Positions 59,801-64,000 of a stretch of 64,000 nucleotides of DNA are shown here, in pieces. The notes below the pieces were generated by a model, which worked only from the letters and a program-made list of their open reading frames with translations, had not been told where the DNA came from and did no database searches. Source of the stretch: Azophilus sp965199705 (GTDB lineage: Bacteria; Pseudomonadota; Gammaproteobacteria; Pseudomonadales; Azotimanducaceae); NCBI GenBank assembly GCA_965199705.1, contig OZ241359.1:682001-746000 (forward strand), read 5' to 3'. The position numbers and the translations under genes are program-made. The first letter of the stretch is position 1. The number at the start of each line of letters is the position of its first letter.

Positions 59801-61678
59801 GAGATGCGCGACTGTATGGTCGTAGATGCCGTCAAAGAGCAGCAGATTCCGGCATTCGCGAATGAAGTCGTCGCGCAGGTCCGCTTCGGTGAGGACATCA
59901 AGCAGCGTGAGCTGATCGCGCGCAAGGGGCGTATTCCGGCGGCGAACCGGCGCCAGGTAATCCGGGAGTCGGTGTTCCAGAATGCGTCGATTGGCGCTGA
60001 TGCTGGAGCCTGCAGGCGCCTGCCTGGAGGCGCCGGCCAGCTGATCATTCAGCATCGGGCCGGTGATGACCAGGTTCATTTCGGTGGTCAGTTGGCCCGC
60101 CAGATAGTCTCGTGACTTGTCGCGCACGCCACCGGGGCGGAACAGCTTTCGTCCCTCATGCGACAAGGTGTCCTGGATGGCCTGGAAGAAATCGGCATCG
60201 CGCCGGATCGCGCGAATGCAGCCGGCCGGATCGTCCACATCGCTCACGCGCAAGATGCAGCGGGTGTCTTCCGGGTGCGCCAGCAGATCGATCAGGGCGC
60301 GCAGATTACCGACGGCTTCGCCCTTCCAGCGGTTATAGAGATAGGCGCCGGTGGTGGTGAGCAGCTGGGCGCGGGCCTTTTGATAGTTCTGCCTGGGCTC
60401 GCCCAGGATAATCTGCACGAAGCGGGCGCGCTCATCGTGCATCGCCTGCTTGCGTTCGCCGTAGTTCTTCCAGGCCTTGGCCAGATGATCGTCGTAGGCC
60501 ACCTTGTCCGGATCCTGGAGCCATGTCAGAAAGGTGCGCCGGCGCTCGCGTTCCGCCCGCAGGTCGAGTTCCCCCCGCGGCAATTCCCGGTCCGCGAGGC
60601 GCCCGTATTGCGCTGTGCTGGTGGCCTTGATGCGTCGGCGCACCTTGAGGTAGCGCATATAGCGATAGGCAATGCCGAAGACGTTCAGGTACTCGGTGGG
60701 ATTCTTGGTGAGCGTCAGTGAGGCGCATTCCTGCATCTTCTGCAATTGTGGGGAAGGGTTCAGGTAGCGGTCCAGGCTGCGTCGATACTGCTCCAGGATG
60801 TATGGATTCTCGGCCACGAACTGGCGCGTGCGCGCCTCGACCGACCCCAGCGCGCTGACGATGGCGTCACGCAGGTTGGGCAGGCGCTCCGGCGTCAGCG
60901 GAGAATAATCGATGACCCCGTCTATGTTGCCCTGCATGTAGAGCTCGAAGGGAGAAAGCCCCACATGCTTGGCGCACTCCTGCCAGGAAAGATTCAGCCG
61001 GCGCGCTATGTTGGCCAGGGAAGGCGGTTGAATCGTGCTGAATACCCCGTCTTCCAGCGCGAGAATCATGTTGCTCGCGGCCAGCGGAATGGCGCCGCCG
61101 GAGTAGCCGAGGCCGAAGATGATGCCGATGTTCGGCACGTCCAGATTGCTGGCCTCGGTGATCAACCGGGAGATGCTGTGTGCCTGATTGTTGCGGTTTG
61201 CGTCTTCCCGGGCGTCGGCCCCGGGCGTGTCCATGAAGGTGACCACCGGAATGCGGCGCTTCGCCCAGCCTTCGAGATACTGGGCTGCCTGCAGATGATG
61301 TTGTGGCCCCCAGACGCCCTTGTCTGCGGACCGGTTCTGCGCCAGAAAGCCTACCTGGCGCCGGTCGCCGCCAAAGTCGAGTTCCAGTGTGGCAGCGTAG
61401 AAGGGGCCTTCCAGGGTTTCCTGCTGCACTGAGCCGAGCTGGCGAATCACAGGCGGCGCCGAAGGCCGGGCGGGGCTCTCGGCTGGCGCCACCACCTTGT
61501 CAATGTAGGCGTCTATGTCCAGGCTCTGGAGGCGACGGGTGCGCCGCCGGATACGACTGCGCGAATAGACGCCCCCAAGGGACTCCTCCGCCGCCACGCT
61601 GGGAAACAGGGAGAATTCCTGGGCAAGTCGTTCGGCGATCTGGTACAGCCGATCGCCCTGGGTAATCGATTCTTCCAA
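56810..61678 (-). CDS. Single-chain multidomain biotin-dependent acyl-CoA carboxylase
   Basis: The 1,622-residue protein carries every part of a biotin-dependent carboxylase. Residues about 90-300 are a CT-alpha (AccA-like) domain: VTFMDTPGADARED and GLGYSGGAIPLAASNMIL. About 300-780 is a helical linker of unknown fold. About 780-985 is a CT-beta (AccD-like) domain: VICFISSGGMQTKEGAGALF and GYGDCTGGAQASFV; no AccD zinc finger is seen. About 1040-1500 is biotin carboxylase: IKAVHGGGGKGIQVA, MEMNTRLQVEHPVTEW and RINAE. About 1525-1615 is BCCP, biotin on K1568 in LEAMKIF. The TTG start at 61678 is the only early candidate. It should make malonyl-CoA or a longer malonyl analog; the acyl substrate is unknown. 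A deacetylase-family gene and a LysR gene follow. Confidence 0.9.
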   Translation of the reverse strand: MEESITQGDRLYQIAERLAQEFSLFPSVAAEESLGGVYSRSRIRRRTRRLQSLDIDAYIDKVVAPAESPARPSAPPVIRQLGSVQQETLEGPFYAATLELDFGGDRRQVGFLAQNRSADKGVWGPQHHLQAAQYLEGWAKRRIPVVTFMDTPGADAREDANRNNQAHSISRLITEASNLDVPNIGIIFGLGYSGGAIPLAASNMILALEDGVFSTIQPPSLANIARRLNLSWQECAKHVGLSPFELYMQGNIDGVIDYSPLTPERLPNLRDAIVSALGSVEARTRQFVAENPYILEQYRRSLDRYLNPSPQLQKMQECASLTLTKNPTEYLNVFGIAYRYMRYLKVRRRIKATSTAQYGRLADRELPRGELDLRAERERRRTFLTWLQDPDKVAYDDHLAKAWKNYGERKQAMHDERARFVQIILGEPRQNYQKARAQLLTTTGAYLYNRWKGEAVGNLRALIDLLAHPEDTRCILRVSDVDDPAGCIRAIRRDADFFQAIQDTLSHEGRKLFRPGGVRDKSRDYLAGQLTTEMNLVITGPMLNDQLAGASRQAPAGSSISANRRILEHRLPDYLAPVRRRNTPLARDQLTLLDVLTEADLRDDFIRECRNLLLFDGIYDHTVAHLDEIAQEAQSAQALSRGTLGQMLEQSLADAAARLQPQQDAPGATTALREQVLDWYLRVTDLPRSLHFFQSVEEWKRRRFPHLADALFVVVTTLFQTLLESFVHSERGGKRYNGRIAPRRIGRRKDFWYRLNIAYQDLQMQNVLGRFKGVRFTHRNLIDAFFSEWEEVYAERISSDPCAFPGFRQAIEAALKRGLPPCGAITGLATFNDGGNPVRCGLVLSNVAFQAGAFDMASAEKFCRLLRLCAERGLPVICFISSGGMQTKEGAGALFSMAAVNDRITRFVRDHDLPVIVFGYGDCTGGAQASFVTHPLAQTYYFSGASIPFAGQIVVPSNLPLNSILANYLSANETAMQGLVEHPFHEGLDAALRQVDADIPLPKETVPQVIHRVLAGVLDPERQVLQAAPRPTEASLIRPVKRLLIHARGCTAAKLVRIAQQKELEVVLVQSDPDMESAVVDQLGRRDTLVCIGGNTPDESYLNARSVLSVAVREGVDALHPGIGFLSESAQFAQLTRSRGINFIGPPVSSMETMGNKSNAIATALSLGVPVVPGSHGILTDIERAAEVAREIGYPVLIKAVHGGGGKGIQVATSEADFFERFHQVQAEARAAFGNGDVYLEKYVTSLRHIEVQLLRDRRGNSRVLGLRDCSVQRDKQKVFEESGSTILPEHLQQDVLDYTAAIGDAVNYLGAGTVEFIFDLQAQAVYFMEMNTRLQVEHPVTEWVSGVDIVGEQFRIAAGESIGRMRVKQKGYAIEARINAERVSLDSNGAMIFRPHPGAIESAHFPTETGVEVITIAAPGKFISPYYDSMIAQVIVHDKDRDSAMDKLLGYLERVSITGICTNIPLLLQVLADDVFRRGNYDTNYLPEFFKRTDTGRLIAEIEAAAGDADAGFDLDSIRIEDSQELKVLSPAAAVFYTTPSPSEPDFVSVGERVSVDATLCQLEAMKIFTPLALKDFNGDACLYDPEQQFEVTRVNLSSGQQVNAGDLLFVVKPVAERPAA

Positions 61679-61733
61679 ACGGCCCGAAGCCCTTTGCTAA
61701 AATGGCCCCGTACTCTAGCTACTCACAGAATTG

Positions 61734-62252
61734 ATGGCAATGACAGGCGAATGCTCTCTGAACTGCGCGGTGCTCACCGTTTCCGACACCCGCACCACTG
61801 AGAACGATACCTCGGGTGACCTGCTGGCGAATCTCCTCGGCGAGAGCGGCCACCGGCTGGTCGAGCGCGCCATCGTCAAGGACGACATCTACGCCATCCG
61901 GGCGCGGGTCTCCGACTGGATCCACAAGCCGGGCGTGCAGTTAGTTCTGAGCACCGGCGGCACCGGATTCACTGGCCGCGACAGCACGCCGGAAGCGCTT
62001 CTTCCGCTGTTCGACAAAACCATCATGGGTTTCGGAGAATTGTTCCGGCAGGTCTCATGGGAGGAGATCGGTTCGTCCACGATTCAATCCCGAGCGCTTG
62101 GCGGCCTCGCCAACGGCACCCTGATCTTCGCCCTGCCAGGCTCCGGCAATGCAGTACAAACCGGTTGGGACCACATATTGCGCAATCAACTCGATATCCG
62201 CCACCGGCCCTGCAATTTCGCCGAACTGTTTCACCGATTCCAGGAAAGTTGA
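61734..62252 (+). CDS. MoaB/MogA-family molybdopterin adenylyltransferase
   Basis: This 172-residue protein belongs to the MogA/MoaB family that adenylates molybdopterin before metal insertion. It has CAVLTVSDTRTTENDTSGD, VLSTGGTGFTGRDSTPEAL (the MPT-binding loop) and LIFALPGSGNAVQTGWDHI. The sequence is closer to MoaB than to MogA in length and in the C-terminal HRPCNFAELF. ATG 61734 is chosen; its first base overlaps the TGA of an upstream 10-codon frame at 61702. It is divergent from the giant carboxylase and about 57 kb from moaCDE. Confidence 0.9.
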   Translation: MAMTGECSLNCAVLTVSDTRTTENDTSGDLLANLLGESGHRLVERAIVKDDIYAIRARVSDWIHKPGVQLVLSTGGTGFTGRDSTPEALLPLFDKTIMGFGELFRQVSWEEIGSSTIQSRALGGLANGTLIFALPGSGNAVQTGWDHILRNQLDIRHRPCNFAELFHRFQES

Positions 62253-62306
62253 GGGCTTGGCGTCGGCGTTCCTCATCCGAATCAAGAGGCTCTTGGGGAG
62301 GGCGTT

Positions 62307-62327
62307 GCGACGCCGGGAAGTCGCTTT
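62307..62327 (+). terminator. Possible weak terminator after the MoaB/MogA gene
   Basis: GCGAC (62307-62311) and GTCGC (62320-62324) form a 5-bp stem with an 8-nt loop, followed by only three T and then AAAA. The stretch 62253-62547 otherwise holds an A/T-rich patch at 62325-62350 and no gene. The call is weak. Confidence 0.3.
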
Positions 62328-62547
62328 AAAATCAATAAAAATCAAACTGATGTTCCAGTTTTTACAGGGCGCCAGGGGCCGCGGGCCACTTGCGCCTGAT
62401 CGCTGCAACGCTTACATTGCGCCATCCCTCTCCCGGAAGTGAACACGTTGGTTGCAAGCGGGTTGTTGCCCTGGTTTGCAAAGGCAGGCCGAGGCCCTGC
62501 CGGAGGGTTGCCAGGACAAGCGTCGTGTTTGCTCGGGAGGCGCTGAA

Positions 62548-63510
62548 GTGAGTCAGTCTGCACTGTCTTTTTCCGGGGATTTGCCAGCTCCAACGCCCGA
62601 CGGCTTTGGCCGGATTGTCAACGACGATGCCTGCCGCCATCTGCGAACGCTAGGGCCAGACTCGGTGAACCTGAGTTTCTGGTCGCCGCCCTACCATGTT
62701 GGCAAGTCCTACGAACAAGATTCGACGTTCGATGATTGGCGCAGGATGTTGCAGGACGTGATCGCGTGTCATACGCGGATCATCAAACCCGGCGGATTCC
62801 TCGTCGTCAACATCGGTGACATATTGTGTTTCGCCGACGAATCGATGCCTCGCTTCCAGGCCGACAACCTGAGGCGCAAGACCAATCCTGTCACCCGAGA
62901 GCAGGTCCTTGAGGCCAAGCGCCAACACCCTCACGCGAATCGAAAGCAGCTTGGCGAGATGCTCGGATGCAGCGAACAGACCGTGCAGCGGCGGTTGGAG
63001 AACAACAACGTGCGGGGCGGGAAGCACCAGACGGCCACCAAGGTGCTGCTGACGGGATGCATGATCGCCGAATGGGCGGAAGCGGCGGGACTGCATCTCT
63101 ACGACCAGCGCATCTGGCACAAGGATCCGAGTTGGGCCAACTCCCGGTGGCACTCCAATAGCTACCGGGCTGTCGATGAGTTCGAACACATCTATGTGTT
63201 CTGGCGACCCGGAATCGTCGAATACGATCGCGGCAGGCTCTCGGATCAAGAGTGGGCTGAGTGGGGGTCACGAGGCGTCTGGAATATTCGTTCCGTGCGC
63301 CGGAATCACCGCCATGAAGCTGAATTCCCTGAAGAGCTCGCTGCTCGCGTGATTCGTCTTTATTCGCCGCTATGGGGCACCGTGCTGGATCCGTTTGTTG
63401 GCAGCGGCACCACGACGGCAGTCGCAAAGAAGCTCAACCGTCATTGGCTGGGCGTTGAAGCCGATGAGCGCTACGCCAATATGGCCCGGGAGCGCACCGA
63501 TGCGGCGTGA
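62548..63510 (+). CDS. DNA methyltransferase (amino-group, class beta order) with HTH-like insert
   Basis: The 320-residue enzyme methylates an amino group on adenine or cytosine in DNA. Motif IV is SFWSPPYHVGKSYE (SPPY often marks N4-cytosine enzymes, but not only these) and motif I is LDPFVGSGTTTAVAKKL near the C-terminus, the class beta order. Between them, residues about 115-160 form a helix-turn-helix: LEAKRQHPHANRKQLGEML and GCSEQTVQRRLENNNV. It may act as a target-recognition element. GTG 62548 has GGGAGG (62535-62540) 7 nt upstream. No restriction gene is next to it, so it looks like an orphan or regulatory methylase. Confidence 0.87.
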   Translation: MSQSALSFSGDLPAPTPDGFGRIVNDDACRHLRTLGPDSVNLSFWSPPYHVGKSYEQDSTFDDWRRMLQDVIACHTRIIKPGGFLVVNIGDILCFADESMPRFQADNLRRKTNPVTREQVLEAKRQHPHANRKQLGEMLGCSEQTVQRRLENNNVRGGKHQTATKVLLTGCMIAEWAEAAGLHLYDQRIWHKDPSWANSRWHSNSYRAVDEFEHIYVFWRPGIVEYDRGRLSDQEWAEWGSRGVWNIRSVRRNHRHEAEFPEELAARVIRLYSPLWGTVLDPFVGSGTTTAVAKKLNRHWLGVEADERYANMARERTDAA

Positions 63511-63670
63511 CGAGGCGGAGATGCTTGAGCAGGCGGTCATGTCTGGAATCGGTGAGGACTTTCGAGTGCGGTTGAGCTACGCCAGGCTTCGCAGCAAGGC
63601 GCCATGGCGAGCGCGGGAAATCGAATTGCCATCTGCCTCCGCTGTCATTGGCCGGGATAATTCAGCATGA
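63500..63670 (+). CDS. Hypothetical 56-residue protein coupled to its neighbours
   Basis: ATG 63500 overlaps the methyltransferase stop by 11 nt, and its TGA overlaps the next ATG (63667) as ATGA. This double coupling suggests it is translated. The peptide MRRDEAEMLEQAVMSGIGED and onward matches no family I recognise. The alternative is a chance frame in a short gap. Confidence 0.4.
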   Translation: MRRDEAEMLEQAVMSGIGEDFRVRLSYARLRSKAPWRAREIELPSASAVIGRDNSA

Positions 63671-64000
63671 CGCCCCTTCCCATAGTTGTCGGCTTTGGCG
63701 GCATCAATCCTGCCGGACGCATTTCGTTCGATCACGCTTACCGGCGTCTGGTGATCGACGTCCTGCCAGAGCGGGTTGGCGCGGACACCTACCAGAGCCT
63801 GGCGGCGCTGATGAATCTTTCAGATCCCGCCAGTTCGCCCGAGATGCGGCGGCACATGCGCGAACATACGCTGATCCGCAGGATCGAGCTGTTCGATACC
63901 GAGCAGGTGCGCTGCAATCGAACCGTCGCGCTGCGTCCAGCGGAATTGCCATTGACCTTCACGATCCGCAAGCGCCAGCTACCGGCGCATCTGCCCGAGG
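63667..64000 (+). CDS. fabY: FabY-like beta-ketoacyl-ACP synthase (5' part only)
   Basis: The first 111 codons are visible. The N-terminus MTPLPIVVGFGGINPAGRIS followed by FDHAYRRLVIDVLP closely resembles FabY (PA5174 of Pseudomonas aeruginosa), the condensing enzyme that starts fatty acid synthesis there. The catalytic Cys and His lie beyond the window. GGGA lies about 10 nt upstream of the ATG. The match rests on the distinctive N-terminus only. Confidence 0.65.
   Translation, partial: MTPLPIVVGFGGINPAGRISFDHAYRRLVIDVLPERVGADTYQSLAALMNLSDPASSPEMRRHMREHTLIRRIELFDTEQVRCNRTVALRPAELPLTFTIRKRQLPAHLPE

Overview
The window is high-GC chromosomal DNA of a gammaproteobacterium. Several gene orders point this way and resemble Pseudomonadales most: mnmA-hflD-purB, tRNA-Gln-prs-rplY-pth-ychF, polA-DUF2782-thrB, grpE-dnaK-dnaJ-dapB, an rpoN/lpt/murA superlocus and, at the right edge, a FabY-like ketoacyl synthase. 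Family and genus cannot be set from the sequence alone. Genes are tightly packed, many pairs overlap by ATGA, and there is no sign of an integrated phage, insertion sequence or CRISPR array.

Layout. 1-3.5 kb (minus): mnmA, hflD, purB and a GNAT acetyltransferase cut by the left edge. 3.6-4.9 kb (plus): moaC-moaD-moaE for molybdopterin. 5.0-8.6 kb (plus): tRNA-Gln(TTG), prs, rplY, pth, ychF. 8.6-10.1 kb: a GPH-type sugar/cation symporter. 10.3-11.5 kb: a frameshifted Rpn-family nuclease gene with a strong internal ribosome binding site. 11.7-15.7 kb: polA (minus), then DUF2782 and thrB (plus). 15.7-20.0 kb (minus): an RND efflux pump and its adaptor. 20.2-22.8 kb: a secreted trypsin-like protease with a PPC domain and a duplicated C-terminal domain. 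22.9-28.5 kb (minus): grpE, dnaK, dnaJ, dapB and an all-alpha dUTPase, with two sigma-32-like promoters. 28.8-34.8 kb: cysQ (minus), pckA, gshA, acpH (frameshifted in a C run) and a quinone oxidoreductase.

34.8-41.5 kb (minus) is the envelope/nitrogen-PTS block: a sodium/calcium antiporter, lptC, lptA, lptB, rpoN, hpf, ptsN, rapZ, npr. 41.6-45.4 kb (plus): mlaC, ibaG, murA, hisD. Compared with the E. coli order, kdsD and kdsC are missing between the antiporter and lptC, and mlaFED and mlaB are missing around mlaC. 45.5-47.9 kb: an enoyl-CoA hydratase and a biotin-dependent carboxyltransferase. 48.0-52.1 kb (minus): ispA, xseB, a small winged-helix-like protein, a second quinone oxidoreductase, hisF and hisH. 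52.2-55.0 kb: hemH, an HNH endonuclease and an exported methyltransferase-like protein.

55.0-61.7 kb (minus) is the most unusual locus. It encodes a 1,622-residue single-chain biotin-dependent acyl-CoA carboxylase with domain order CT-alpha, linker, CT-beta, biotin carboxylase, BCCP, followed by a histone-deacetylase-family hydrolase and a LysR regulator. 61.7-64.0 kb (plus): a MoaB/MogA protein, a DNA methyltransferase with an HTH-like insert, a 56-residue coupled ORF and the start of a FabY-like synthase.

Most of the window is housekeeping. Accessory or novel interest centres on the permuted carboxylase operon, the Rpn gene with its internal start, the protease, the orphan methyltransferase and the trimmed envelope superlocus.
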